Part shown: one piece after another, positions 1-11,828 of the stretch | Layout: every line of letters begins with the position of its first letter | How positions within the stretch are numbered: position 1 is the stretch's first letter | From: Pinus tabuliformis | Lineage: Eukaryota; Streptophyta; Pinopsida; Pinales; Pinaceae | Direction of reading: 5' to 3' | Assembly: GCA_031772625.1 (NCBI GenBank) | Contig: CM062812.1 | Location: forward strand, 727,792,300-727,856,299 | Length of the DNA stretch: 64,000 nt | Program-made: the position numbers and the translations under genes | The notes under the pieces: model-generated | What the model was told of the DNA's origin: nothing | Database searches by the model: none | The model's input: the letters and a program-made list of their open reading frames with translations, nothing else

Positions 1-1950
1 ATCCACACCCATCATTGCTTCCAAAATTGATTCTTCAGATGGTAAGACTGTATCCAAGCAATCCAAAGCTTGAGTAGAATTGAGGGTCCAAGCCAGAGCC
101 ACATCACCATCTAACTCCTCTAGTGAAAACGGAGTGGGATGGTTTTCTGCATAGTTAACGATAGATTGATAAGTGAGCTCCACTGCAGACATGGGAAATG
201 CCATTCCACCTACCTGCCCTCCATCTAATGTGGTGGTAGATCAAGGTAAGGGCCAAGTGTTTGAAAAATAACAAGTTCGAAAGAAATATTTCCGAGAAGG
301 CCCCCTAGAGGAAGAAATCACATTAATTCTAGCTGTAGGAGCAGGGAGATCGAATATACCCATTAAGAAGAGTACATCCCAAATCCTAAATTCTCAATAG
401 ATTGATGGGTATTGTCCACCAATGGAACAGTAGAATCCAAAGTTGTGTGAGAGTGACATGGAGAATAATCTAACTAGTCAACTCTAACAATCCTCCCCTC
501 ACGAGGAAAATAGAGGATGTGGAATAATGATGAAACTATGGCATCCATCTCGTAAACCCAATTCCTACCTAAGGGGAGGTTATAATCCAGGTTCACATTG
601 ACGAATTCTACCTCAATATTCACTACCTTCCCCCAACACAGATAGGAAAGGCTGAGATAATCCAATGCAGCCTAGGAGAATGTTAATCAAATTCCGTCAA
701 AAGAGTCGATGAAGGAACAACTGAAGGTGATCCAATGGCCTTCCACCATGACATAGACATCATGCATGTGGAAGCTCCCTCATCTATAACAATCTAAAAA
801 ATATTGGTCTTTCGGTATGTGGGCTTTATCTCGAAATCCATATGGTGAGGAAGTCTCTTTTTGACATTCAACATATCAAAAGTAAGCACTAAAGAAATAT
901 TTGGGTCTATTCCACTGATTGTCGAAAGAAAATCACTTCTCTGAGCAGGGCATGACTAGAGTACCTTCAATGCTGACATAGCACAAGGACTTTGACCAAA
1001 TCTTCTACAATCGAGTAGTTCTGGTTGGCCTAGCATTAGGGTTAATAGTCGAGTGCTTTGCGGAGCCTTTCGTTATCTGAGGTATAGACTAAATAGAGGG
1101 CCACTCAGTATGAAGTGGTTTTGTGGCTTTAGGAATAGATTTAGCCTTAGATGTTTTTTATTCACCATAATCGCGTGCTCACGTCGCGACGTCAATATGA
1201 GAGCTTATCATATAAACATTTGGCGAATTTTCCCCTTCCTAGTTACCCTTGGCGGAGGTACTAGCATTAGAATTCATGCCAACAAATAATTGCTTCCTTT
1301 CCAAATTCATCAAAAAGACTTTCAAAAAGCAAGAAGCTATGAAGCCAAAAAAAAAGGGAGAGCAAAGAAAGTAGATTTGAAATCCAGGCTTAACACTAAA
1401 ACTTAAAACAATCTCATGTTCTGGAGGACTAGAACAATCAAGACCTTTTGGACAAAGTCTTTTGTGCCAAAACACAAATTACAAACTCACTAAAGAAGCA
1501 AACCTAGGCCAACTCTTTTCAATGAGGAAGAGACTTAGAAACAGTAAGCTTGTAGAATAATTAAATTCTTCAATCAACAATTGACCACACAGAGACTGAA
1601 AAGACCAGGCAACAAATCTATCTGGGCTGAAAGATTTCGAAAAACAATGCAAAACTTTTCATACGCAACTGTGTGCAAACACAGTGGCATGCACACGCGC
1701 TGCCGACACAGGAAACTTGCATATACGCGAGTTCACTTTATAGAAACGAGCATGTATACGTGACTGTAAACAAAGTAAAGAGCGTATACAAAGCTTTGCA
1801 AGAAAAAATAAAAAGCAAAGTATGATCCAAAAGATCAGACTTGAGGTCTAGGAATCTAGTAGAGCAAATAAGACCGTAACCACAATCAATCCAAAGACTG
1901 AGCCTTGATTGAGAATGAACAACCCAAACCAGGAACAACAAGATTGTTAT
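1..1950 (-). pseudogene. Ty3/gypsy gag-protease fragment (Ogre/Tat-like), broken
   Basis: Retrotransposon polyprotein remnant read right to left. Seen: a retropepsin active-site block near 765-795 reading IDEGAST, a variant of the D-S/T-G triad common in plant Ty3/gypsy elements, followed at 474-665 by the flap and C-terminal protease motif (NLDYNLPLGRNWVYEM, then FPREGRIV). The frame continues open to the window's left edge (1-239) with residues I cannot assign. Several stops interrupt it. The stretch between 1,000 and 1,950 should hold gag, but I do not recognise a gag motif there. The primer site and LTR lie directly to the right, so this is the 5' part of an element whose RT and integrase are outside the window. 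The protease call is firm; the lineage is an inference from the primer site. Confidence 0.7.
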
Positions 1951-1967
1951 CCCCAGTGGAGTCGCCT
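1951..1967 (-). other. Primer binding site, tRNA-Arg type
   Basis: On the minus strand this reads AGGCGACTCCACTGGGG, one base from TGGCGACTCCACTGGGG, which complements a plant tRNA-Arg 3' end and is the primer site I associate with Ogre/Tat elements. It marks the inner edge of the 5' LTR, which therefore lies to the right. Confidence 0.6.
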
Positions 1968-3520
1968 ATTCTATTTTGAGTGAAAGCACCCTAGGGATTC
2001 GGGTTAGAACCCCAACAGATAAAAAAAAAACTACAACAAGAAATAATCAAATAATTCATGCAAGATGCTTATATTATCAAACTACGTAAGAGTGACTGTA
2101 CCTATATTTCCTCTGTTCGAGTAGGTCCCACAGGTTTCAGACCCTCTGCAATTGCCAATGTTCTTCAAACCTGAAAATCATTCAATTCGAACATACATAG
2201 CAGTATAGAAGTAAAGAATATTCAAGAAATTGACTTTATATCATATAAAAAAATGATTGATCATACATCAAAACGACATTCATATATGAATTAAAACATA
2301 ATGTGATGCATAGACATAGTTAATTTCAATAACAAGACATCATTTATTTTATCGCAGTAAGCTATAAATAACATGGAGAGAATTCACCTGAGTCTTTCTA
2401 TGTCTCCAAGTGGAACCATACTTCAGATGCATACTATCCAAGCCATAAAAAATCTTCTTCCATCACCAACACCATGATATCTCAAGCAAAAGGAGGGATA
2501 TCTATAATCAAGGAAACAAGGGTTTCATGAAGCATGTTCATCAGGCTCAATCAGGGATAATCTCAGTATAATAAATCTATCTCTTCTCCTCTCCTTAAGG
2601 CCTTCCCATAGAGGTCTATTTATACCTCTCCCAATTAGTTTTTTAGTTGGGAAATAGTTGGGCCATGAGCAATAGGAGGTAATCAATAGGTAAAACCTGT
2701 GAACTCTATCCAAAATTAAGGAAATTTAAATTTTTTTGTGTTTTAATACATATACACGGGTTGGGTATTGATTGACCCACATCTACATGCTTTTAGCTCA
2801 TGGCAAAGTAGCCTATAAAATAAAACACTATTTTTTATATATTTGGACCAAGTCTGGAAGGACGGTATGACCTAGGACATAAACAAAGCATCATATATAC
2901 CAAGAGTGGTAAATGAGGCTATAACATTACCTCAAAGAGAAATATAAAGGATCATATATTGTTTCTTAAAATAACCCAAGCAAAATCATCAAGTAAACAT
3001 CATAATGATCAACATGAACTTACTGTAGTATAAAGTTGGATTTTAGCATAGTATGAAATTGGATACACAGTTTTCATATGCTCATGCTAATGAATCCTAC
3101 AAATTGTAGTTCATCTTAATAAAATTCATCTGTTCTTGAGATTTGTAATTCTATCTAAGCCTTTATATATACTCACACCTAAAGAGAAATAAGGATTTTT
3201 GCAAAAATTTATCTCCTCTCCGATGTCCTTAATCCACTCATCATGCTAAACATAACATAATTCCAACCACAAAGAATTTTAAATATTAGTGTTAGCATGC
3301 ACCCTAATTTAAATGACCAATCAGTGTATATCTTTCGATTAGAACCAATATAATACTTTAGGCACAAAAGTGGTTCTAGTACGATATTATCTATGTGCTA
3401 CTAACAACATGACTTTCCAAATTAACCACACCACCAACTATAATGCAATCAAATATAAATGAATATAACTTCTAACCAGACTTTGAAGAAAACATTAAAT
3501 GAGTACACTATTTCCACCCA
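1968..3520 (-). mobile_element. Probable 5' LTR of the leftmost Ty3/gypsy element
   Basis: No gene is recognisable. The region sits immediately upstream (minus sense) of the primer site and contains a clear minus-strand TATA box at 2613-2628, as expected of U3. The outer LTR edge could not be located because the partner LTR is outside the window, so the right coordinate is only approximate. Confidence 0.4.
2613..2628 (-). promoter_or_regulatory. TATA box of LTR promoter
   Basis: The minus strand reads GAGGTATAAATAGACC, a good plant TATA box. It lies about 650 bp upstream of the primer site, a plausible distance for an LTR with a long R-U5 region. Confidence 0.55.
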
Positions 3521-4048
3521 ACTGTGAATGAACCAACAGTTCTCCCGAGCCAAGATGAATTGCCAAAATCGATCGGTCAGAGCTTTAGTAGCCCCTTCAT
3601 CCTTCCAATCCATATATTGCTACATTTTCTTCCACTATATTTTCCTATTAGTAGTGTCCCGCTTTTACGAATTTTTTTTTGTTTTGTTAAAGCCCAGATT
3701 TATCTCTAGTAGTGCTTGAACTTTTCATATAACTAACATCTTTCTCTAGCTAGAGAACCAATGGATCTTTTTCTAACATCCATTAAATATTTACATATTG
3801 GAAACATCTAGCTTCCATGGAATACTAGACTCAATCTTATCTAATATTGAGGTTGGAAATTATCTCGTTTCTCAAGTATCTCATTCTAGTAATTTTCAAT
3901 TCCAAATTCATCTAGTGCTTTTTTTTATTTATAATAACTGTAATTATTTCATATCCATATCCTTCCAAACAATCAAAGTTTGATCCATAATTATCTACCA
4001 CTAATTACAACAATGCTAATTACTATTAAAATCAAAGGGGATATCACA
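3521..4048. other. No gene recognised; possible 3' LTR of the next element
   Basis: AT-rich, without coding signatures. By position, next to a purine tract on the minus strand at 4049-4080, it should contain the 3' LTR of the 4.0-8.8 kb element. I could not match it to sequence beyond the primer site at 8811-8826, so the LTR is not demonstrated. Confidence 0.3.
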
Positions 4049-4080
4049 TATTCCCCCCCCCCCCCCCCTCCGCCCCTTTT
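4049..4080 (-). other. Polypurine tract (C16 run on the plus strand)
   Basis: The plus strand has 16 consecutive C at 4053-4068 followed by TCCGCCCC and a T run. On the minus strand this is a long G-rich purine tract ending just before TATGTGATATCC. It is in the right place, 3' of the integrase remnant, to be the plus-strand priming tract of the retroelement. The long homopolymer may be an expanded version. Confidence 0.5.
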
Positions 4081-4232
4081 TTATACACAATCCTCGGTGT
4101 TAATTTTCAGTTTCTTCCTTTCAAAAAAATGTCAAATAATTATTTTTCATTTTTTCTTCGCTCCTAGGTATCTTCCTCTAGGGTAAATTGCTTCCATTGA
4201 ACTTTAACCTAAACGACAACTTGATTTCAGAG

Positions 4233-5400
4233 CTAGGTCTCCTTCTTGTCTAGAATAAAAAGAGTCTCTACTGGGAAGTTCCCTTTGACTTCCACCTGCA
4301 GCACTTTACAATAAATAACCTGAGAGATATCATGTATATATTTATCAAGTAATAACACATGAAAGAAATTATGAATTTTAATGTGACTAGGTAAAGCTAA
4401 TTGATAAGCTACTAGGTCAACCCGATCCAATATTTCAAATGGTCCACAAAACCATGTTGCCAATTTTGGGTAGATTCCCATCCTCAATGTCCTTTTCCTT
4501 TGTTTTATCCTTAGGTACACATGATATCCAATTTTGAATTCTCTGTATGTTCTTTTCCTGTTTGCATAACTCTTTCTCCGATCCTAAGCTACCTAGATAT
4601 TTTGTTGAATTCTTCACAATGTCTACTCCAGTTCATGCAAGGCCTCTAGCCCTAGAATCAATTTATCCCCTTGTTGGCTCCAGCTAAGAGGTGTATGACA
4701 TTTTATTCCATACAACCCTTCAAAAGGGATAATTTTAATAGATCTCTAACAAGTGTTGTTGTAGGCCCGAATTTAATGAAATGTATAAAGTCTTCCCATT
4801 TTGGAGTTTTGTCCATAAATATATACATTTAGAGCATGTCTACTAAAATTTTGTTGGTTATTTCAGCCTGTCCATCTGATTGAGGATGGTAGACAATACT
4901 GAAATTTTATTTAGTTCCCATGGTCCTAAACAAAGATTTCTAGAAATTTGAGGTAAACTTAGCATCTCTATTTGATACTATCATTTTCAGTACCCTATGC
5001 AACCCAAAGATCTCCTTCAAAATATTTTGGAGACCTATGTGGTACCACAAGTTGATTTTACTAGTATAAAATGTGCTACCTTCTTAGTGTATCCACCACC
5101 ACCATAACTGAGTCATGTTGTCTCTTCATCTTCGTTATATTGGTTATGAATTCTAGGGATATAATATCCCACTTCCACTCTAGAATGTGGAATTGATTGA
5201 ACAACCCAACATGGTGTTGATATTATGCTTTTACCTGTTGGCACTCTAAGCACCTATATAGGTACTCCACTACCTTTTTATTCATACCATGCCAAAAGGA
5301 TTTTTTCCTCAATGCAGTTATCATATTTTGCTACATAGGATATCCTGCCTATGGCTTCTTATGAGATTCATCACACTTTTCAGAGAAGACACATTGGGAA
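4233..5400 (-). pseudogene. Ty3/gypsy integrase, broken
   Basis: Integrase remnant. Seen in minus frames: a zinc-binding region with a C-x2-C pair near 5260-5240 (CLECQQVK), core segments with many stops, and a well-preserved C-terminal block at 4233-4520 containing GPFEILDRVDLVAYQLALP, the GPY/F module of chromovirus-like integrases, followed by the usual HNxFHV..L motif. Catalytic residues cannot be traced through the damaged core. It is the last enzyme of the polyprotein that begins at 8637, and is non-functional. Confidence 0.8.
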
Positions 5401-5518
5401 TATACAATATTTTCTTATATAAAAACAATTTGTCAGGACTTTATGTATACTCGAGAATGTGAACTTGCTATAATCTATTTTGTAATTCTAAATATTTTGG
5501 GTTTGAAGCTGCATAATT

Positions 5519-6838
5519 TCAAATTTTCTCCTTGAAATTTGTTTCTACGCTGCTGACTGTTACTTCCATGAGGTTATAAAATTGTCTACTCAAAGAATCA
5601 ACTATTTTAGTTTCCTCACACTTTATATGCTTTATATTGAATTCAAATTCATTAAGGAACACCATCCATCTAGCTTGTATTGCATTTATATATGATTGAC
5701 TAAAGTGATATTTTATGCTAATATAGTTAGTTACTAAAGTGAATTTTTTTCCTAATAGATCGTGCCTCCTTACTTTTAGGGCGTGTATGACAACAACTAA
5801 CTCTAAGTCATACACAACATAGTTCCTTTCATGAAATTTTTATTTTCTAGACTCTTAGGCTATGATAGTTTTATCTTGCAACAAAACTCAGGACTCCTAA
5901 CCCCTACATGCATGCATCGATAGACACAGTGAATTCCTTGTTAGGATCTACAAGCTTTAAAATGGGGTTTGTTATAAGTAATTTTTTTAGTTTTTCAAAA
6001 CTACTTTGACATTCATTAGTTAATTCAACCTTAACTTTGTTTTTCTATAATGAAGCGATATGATAAGCTATTCTAGAAAATCCCTCTATAAATTGACCAT
6101 AGTACCCTGTTAGCCCAATAAATGATTGGACAAAGACACACCCTTGGATATCAGCCAATTTTACATGGCCCTAACCTTTTCCGGATCAATTGCCAACCTA
6201 TCCTTAGAGATGAAGTGGCCCAGGTATTATACTCTTGTTGTATAGAATTCACATTTGTTGAATTTTGCAGACAATTGATTTTCGATTAACGTTTGTAGTA
6301 CCAATCTTAAGTGATCCTTATGTTCCTATTCATCTCTAGAACATATCAAAATATCGTTAATAAACACCAATAGAAACTTATCCAAAAATTTGTTGAGTAT
6401 GTTATTCATGAACCACATGAACATTGTTGGAGCACTTGTAAGGAAAAATGGAAATACTACAAATTTGTAGTGCCCATATCGAGTCCTAAATGTTGTCTTG
6501 TGAAGACCCTCATTCCTTATTCTTAATTGATGGTATCCTATTCTTAAGTCAATCTTTGAAAATATGACTGCCCAACATAATTGATAAAACAAATCATCAA
6601 TACAGGGCAATGGATACTTATTCTTGATATTTAGCTTGTTTAGCTACCAATATTATATGCACATACTGAAAGTTCCATCCTTCTTTTTAAAAAATAACAC
6701 CGGTGCTCCCCATGGTGTCACACTAGGCCTAATATAACCCTTATTGAGAAACTCTTGTAATTGGATCTTTAGTTCCAATAATTTAGTTGGGCTCATTTGG
6801 TAAGGGGTTCTGAACACCGGAGCCACCCAAAGCACCAA
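5519..6838 (-). pseudogene. Ty3/gypsy reverse transcriptase-RNase H, broken
   Basis: RT fingers begin at 6838 (GYIRPSVTPWGAPVLFFKKK), palm at 6326-6610. The catalytic YxDD box reads FINDIL, so the first aspartate is replaced by asparagine and the enzyme would be inactive even without its stops. The RNase H tether region lies at 5519-5815 (LLGKKFTLVTNYISIKY). The order RT then RNase H, followed by integrase, is the normal Ty3/gypsy order. Frames change at least three times. Confidence 0.85.
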
Positions 6839-6901
6839 ATCAATAGGGAAATCAATATCTCTATGGGGTGGTAATCTAGGAATCTTCTTTGGAAAAACAT
6901 C

Positions 6902-7708
6902 TCAATAGTATTTAATAATTGGTAGGGTATCTAAAGATGGTTTTTCACTCTGTTGCCCACTCATCTCTATCTGAACCATAAATAACTTACACCCTTTCCT
7001 TGCATTTATTTTCATATGTACTACTATGATTTTCCTTACTGATATGGGTTTTGGCACCCCTTGAATTACTTGAATTTGTCCATGCTGATTTTCACTAGTC
7101 ACTATTTCTATCAAACAGTTTATAATGGATTTTTTATTTTCCAACCAATCCATGCTAGTTAATACATCATAGGATCATAGTGAGAGTACATTTAAATTTA
7201 CTTTAGTCATATAACCATTTAATTAAAGCTGACATTGTTTTACTTCACTAACTATCCTTCTTTTCGTTCTAGTTGTGAGTTGGACCAGCCATACTTTTTT
7301 ATGTTTTTTAGTTTTAAGTTTACACTTTTCTCCTACATGTGGTCTAATATAGCTTAAAATACCTCCCAGGTCTATTAAAACAGAAATAGATTTTTGGGAA
7401 ATATTACCTTCCATTTCGATCATTGTAGATTAATGTTCTTCTTTTCGATCCATGAAGATTGAGCTTATTCTAGGAATATTCCTAGAAAAGATATTCCTCA
7501 TAGTGTCTTCTTGAGCAAATTGTATAAGTTGTATTGATATGCATTTAAGTGGATACTTCATTAATAAATGGAGTTTACCACACCCCCAACATTTCAGTGT
7601 TTCCTTCTCCTTATCCCCATTTCCTCTTTTAACATTCAGATCCATAGGTTTCGAGCTTACTTGGGAGTGTGGTGGCTGATTTGCATTCACATTACTAAAC
7701 ATTTTCAT
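6902..7708 (-). pseudogene. gag zinc knuckle and protease region, broken
   Basis: At 7430-7708 the frame reads CWGCGKLHLLMKYPLK, a damaged CCHC nucleocapsid knuckle whose last cysteine is missing. Downstream, 7223-7423 carries SVLIDLGGILSYI, which aligns by eye to a retropepsin active site (xxxDSGAxxSfI) with DSG changed to DLG. Non-functional on both counts. Confidence 0.6.
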
Positions 7709-8637
7709 CTGATGGTATCAGCCAACATTTTTCAGATATCCTGCTTTTTTTTCTTAAGTCCTACCATGGACTTTGTTCTATCTTTATTTGGCAAGAATTT
7801 AGAACCTTAACCTTTTTTCCTGAACTACTAATAACATAACCGTTCCTTCCTTATTGCTTCATCCATCATCTTCGGATTCTCAAACTCAATCTGTTCCTTA
7901 TATACCATAGGCATGTAGCTCACAAACCCTTGTACCTTTTTCCTTTTCTTCCTTGATATAAGGTACACACTACAGAAAATATATGAACTTAGTCACATAC
8001 TCATCCATCGAGAGTTTTCCTAGCCTCAGCTCATGGAACTCCTTAGCACGGTCATCATAATAGCGTTCAGTCAAATATCAATCCTTGAACTGCTTCATGA
8101 ACTCCTCCCAGGACACCGTATTTTCCTTAAGTCCATGCACACTCTTATCCTCTTCCCATGAGAGGGTAATCTTTCCCTATATCTATTAGATAGCCAATTT
8201 TGCTTTTAAATTACATTCATAATTACATACTTGAAAAATTTTCACAATATTAAGAGAGCAAGCCTCAACATCCTCCTCCTTTTCTCTGTCAAAGGTACGG
8301 GGCTTGATTTTCCAGAAATCCCATTGTAACTCAATTTGTTTCTTCCTTTTTTTTCTTGATGGAAATATTTTATCTAATTCTTCTCCACTCTCATACTTTT
8401 TCATCTTCTTACCTTTCTTCCCTTCCTTTTCACTAACAGGTTCCATTGTTTTCTTACTATATTTTTTTGTTAAGTCTGTAATAATTTTCTCTTTATCGTC
8501 ACTAGATTTTAACAACAATTCTTTGTTAGTCCTAAGGTAACCCAACTCTCACCGTAAACCCATCATGATTTCCAACAACTGGCAGTTTGGTGGTCATTTT
8601 CCACTTTCAAACTCCACATACAAACCTCCCCCTGCCA
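7709..8637 (-). pseudogene. Ty3/gypsy gag, broken
   Basis: The start is taken at ATG 8637-8635 (MAGGGLYVEFESGK), about 175 bp inside the primer site. A lysine-rich coiled segment follows at 8186-8545. The capsid (Retrotrans_gag) domain is readable around 7850-8130 with SWEEFMKQFKD, YDDRAKEFHELRLG and MDEYVTKF. At least four stops interrupt it. The family identity rests on the capsid motif. Confidence 0.75.
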
Positions 8638-8810
8638 TTATAGAAGGAGGAGGATCCTCTATCATTTTTTATTTCTTTCTTTTTCTTATTACCTATAAAA
8701 CATAATGAACTCCAAATTAGATCAATCAACCAATATTCATTCCACACAGTATCATAATTTTTCTTCTAGCTAACAATGTAGTGGTCGCAATAAACATGTT
8801 TTTTGAACCC

Positions 8811-8826
8811 GTTGGCTCTGATACCG
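8811..8826 (-). other. Primer binding site, initiator tRNA-Met type
   Basis: The minus strand reads CGGTATCAGAGCCAAC, one mismatch from the canonical plant TGGTATCAGAGC iMet primer site. It lies 175 bp upstream of the gag start at 8637 and fixes the orientation of this element. Its 5' LTR should begin a few bases to the right. Confidence 0.75.
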
Positions 8827-9370
8827 ATTTTTCACACACCCAACTATTTTTTTTCCATGTTCCATCTATGTTAATAAATTTGATAATGGAAGGTACTCTA
8901 TTCTATGTTTTATGCAAGGTTGGGTGTTCACGTTACATAATATATCTAGCCACATTGACATTTATTTTACTGCTCTCTATACCCTAACAAATTCTCTAAG
9001 GTATTAATTTGGGTGCTAATACCCCTTTCTTAAATGTTCAATATAAATGGCTAGCATATATTTTGTACATCTCCTTAATATACCCCTGTTGGAATCCTAC
9101 CCTTATCACATTACAAGTTTTATGCAACATAATGTTTGTGGGATCATAAGGGCATGTAGAAACATGTAAGTGACTTATCCTGCCTATCGCTATACTCTTG
9201 TTCCATGTTAAAATTTAGACCAAGTGCCACCATACACCCAACCAATGCTCACCTTCAATCTTAGCAGCAACGTGTGGCTTCAAATGATGCCTCCCATCTC
9301 ACCACCAACATGTGACTTCACATGATGCCTCCCATATAGAGACAAATGAATGGTGGTGAATGCAGCGTGT
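8827..9370. other. No gene recognised; includes a short direct duplication
   Basis: Expected to include the 5' LTR of the preceding element, but no matching copy was found on the left. Near 9265 and 9306 there are two imperfect copies, about 41 bp apart, of a segment of about 29 bp ending in ATGATGCCTCCCAT. Confidence 0.35.
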
Positions 9371-9380
9371 TCATCCAATG

Positions 9381-9406
9381 GTATAAATCACCTTGTAAAA
9401 CCCTAA
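9381..9406 (+). promoter_or_regulatory. Orphan plant-type promoter: TATA plus telo-box
   Basis: GTATAAATC at 9381-9389 is followed 8 bp later by AAAACCCTAA (telo-box) at 9397-9406. This pairing is typical of plant promoters for translation-related genes, with the telo-box near the start of transcription. An ATG at 9473 opens MSKGFFLHSTNGPSTLG and then meets a GT. Further AG/GT pairs near 9600, 10065-10110 and 10305 resemble small exons, but none of the translated pieces is recognisable. Confidence 0.4.
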
Positions 9407-10905
9407 TCTAGGTTTCGTCTACATACTCTTACGCATTTACATTCTTCCTCCCGCTTGGGTCTTCGCTCTACTATGTCTAAGGGTTTTTTCCTCCACTCTA
9501 CGAATGGTCCTTCCACCCTTGGTATAATCCTGCTAATTAATTTACTGCAATATTTCCATGATTGTCAACTCAACCCCTTGTGCAACGAGGTAGCTCCTGT
9601 ATACAGGTATGTCTAGTTAGGTTACTTTTCAATTTCTCTTGGTCATTTTTACCAACCACTCTATTTCATAGTGCATGTTCCCTTATATCATGTTTTCATG
9701 ACTTCTTGAGGCTGCATCTTGATGCACCAAATCTTACATTGGGTCTTCCCCTTGATGTGGGTCTATGCTTCAGAACACTCAGCTAACAATATTTCATCAC
9801 CTCATCCATAGTGTGATAGGGCTTTTAAGGTGCGGCGTAGGTATCAATCTTATGCTCTATTTTATTTTATGTTATGCAACTGTAGAGAATATGTTCCAGA
9901 TTTATTCCTTGAGAAGTGTGAGGTGGCCACAACTTCATTTTCTCTATTGTAGAAGTGTAACATCATCCCCTTTCTCCAAGTATCACTACGCTCAACTAAC
10001 CCTATTTTCTAACATGCCTATTTTGGGGATTATTTTTGTTCCTTTTTGCACTAACTTTTGGCCATTGCAGTAATGGGAATGGAGTGCAAACCCTATTTTA
10101 AATGCCACAGGTAATATTTCCCTAGCTCTTCCTATCTTCTAAAGTCACTTATTTTCTTAAATACACCAATGTTTTTCTATTTCACACCTAATCTAACATG
10201 TTTCCTTATTAACTGCACAGATACACTCACAATATCCTTTTCTGGCATTGATTGCATGAAGGTCTTGGGGGTCCTTAGCTTCGAACTAATCCTTTGTTTC
10301 ATAGGTGGGTGACCCTTTCTCATTCCACTCTAAAATGTCGAATAATGAAATTCTACTTAGGGTTAATGAGTGTGTGGATGGAGTGTATGCTTATACCCTC
10401 GACTTTCTTAATGGTTGTTGGGCTGCCTCCAAATTCGTCAGTGCACATTGCAGGGTTTGTTTCTCATACTCACTCAATGTTATACATCTTAGCTTCAATT
10501 TTTCTATCTTAGCAATATGAAGGCATGAAATGTCCTAAGATGAATTTCTATTTTAGCACGCCATGATTCTCATCCTATGGCAGAGTGCCTGGTTATTCAG
10601 AATATCCTTTTTATTTTTTTTACATTAGCAGTTATCTTTTTGCTGCTCTTCAAAATGTAGGAGTTTCGAGGCCATACACCTCCTTGTTTACTATTTATAT
10701 AAAGATAATTTTTGATTAATAATTTTCACCTAACCTATGAACCTATTTTTGTTTTGGCAATGGTGCTTGTACTCTGACTATGGACTTAATTAACTACTGG
10801 TTATTAGTTACTTACGTGATATCAATTGATGTACAATATTCTAATGTTTTCCATAATTTCTTCTCCTCTTCATAATTTCATTGGAGCACACAATCATGCT
10901 TGATT
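9407..10905 (+). other. Possible decayed multi-exon transcription unit; product unknown
   Basis: Downstream of the promoter-like motifs, short AG...GT bounded blocks alternate with T-rich stretches, as in a plant gene with small exons (for instance a block ending in ATTGCAG, about 40 bp, then CACAG and GTAATA near 10065-10110, and a longer open block at 10305-10520). I do not recognise any of the encoded peptides and cannot show a continuous frame. It may be a gene remnant, a non-coding transcript, or chance. Confidence 0.2.
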
Positions 10906-10907
10906 GT

Positions 10908-10935
10908 TGTGTGTGTGTGTGTGTGTGTGTGTGTG
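10908..10935. repeat. (GT)n microsatellite
   Basis: About 14 uninterrupted TG/GT dinucleotides directly to the left of the CACTA-like terminus. Confidence 0.9.
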
Positions 10936-10936
10936 G

Positions 10937-11735
10937 AAACTACAAGAAAAAAGGACATTGGTGAGCGAAAAAAAATGTCACCATAAGCTCATTGGTGATG
11001 GTTAAAAGAACCTTCGTCACCAAAAATTGAACATCATGAAAATTGGCATCACCAAAACTATAGGTGTTGTAGTGACATTCAAATTCCATCACCAATAATG
11101 ATTTATAATGATGGATAGTGATCATCACCATTTCATATGAGCAATGGTGACAGACCATAGCCTCTATCACCAAAAGTTGAACGTCACCAAAGGTGGCGTC
11201 GTCAAAAGTAAAGATGTTGTAGTGACATTCAAAGTTTGTCACAAATAATGATTTATAATGACAGATAGTGGCCATCACTATTTCATATAAACAATGGTGA
11301 CGGACCATAGCCTCCGTCACCAAAAACTGAACGTCACCAAAGGTGGCATCCCCAAAAGTATAGGTGTTATGGTGACATTAAAGGTCCGTCACGAATATTG
11401 ATTATAATGATGGATAGTGACCATCACCATTTCATATGAACAACAACGATTTATTGTGATGGAACTTTCATGTCCGTCACTATTGATGCATATAGGGTGA
11501 TGTTCATTGACCATCACCAAAAGCTGCATTGCTAGATGTATAGGTGTTCTAGTGACATTTAAGGTCCATCATGAATAATGAGTATAATGATGGACAATGA
11601 CCATTGCCATTTCATATCAACAACAACTATTTATGGTTACAGACCTTTGAGGTTCATCACTACTGATTCATATATATGGTGGTGTTCATTGATCGTCACC
11701 ATTTCATATTTTGGTGAGTGTCAAAAAATGTCACC
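10937..11735 (+). mobile_element. CACTA (En/Spm)-like remnant with 150-bp subterminal repeats
   Basis: The left edge reads AAACTACAAGAAAAAAGG, one or two changes from the plant CACTA terminal CACTACAAGAAAA. Inside are four tandem units beginning near 11063, 11213, 11363 and 11543 (spacing about 150, 150 and 180 bp), rich in GGTGACG and CGTCACC in both orientations, as is usual for subterminal transposase-binding repeats. No transposase gene is present. The right terminus is not clear; the last repeat-like text (GGTGAGTG, then GTCACCAAA) ends near 11735. Probably a non-autonomous or truncated copy. Confidence 0.5.
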
Positions 11736-11754
11736 AAAGCTAATTCCATATGGA

Positions 11755-11828
11755 TGTAGGGCACAATGGAATCAAACCACCAACCTCCTTCTTGTAAAGA
11801 AGGTTCTCTTCCATTGAGCTAGCACCCT
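11755..11828 (-). tRNA. tRNA-Val(UAC)-like cloverleaf, probably a pseudogene
   Basis: The minus strand folds into a full cloverleaf. A 7-bp acceptor stem AGGGTGC pairs with GTGCCCT (two G-T pairs). The D arm starts GCTC. The anticodon stem CCTTC/GAAGG encloses TTTACAA, giving anticodon TAC. A 5-nt variable loop is followed by T stem GGTGG/CCATT around TTTGATT. The 3' end is ACA, not CCA. It resembles bacterial or organellar tRNA-Val(UAC) more than nuclear plant tRNA-Val, and has no intron, unlike plastid trnV-UAC. A C-to-T change in the T-loop TTCGA and a mismatch in the D stem suggest decay. It sits about 20 bp beyond the CACTA-like repeats and may be a tRNA-derived repeat part. Confidence 0.5.

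Noticed and set aside
8827..9370. 5' LTR of the 4.0-8.8 kb element
   Set aside because: The position is right, but I found no matching copy left of 4048, so the LTR is not demonstrated.
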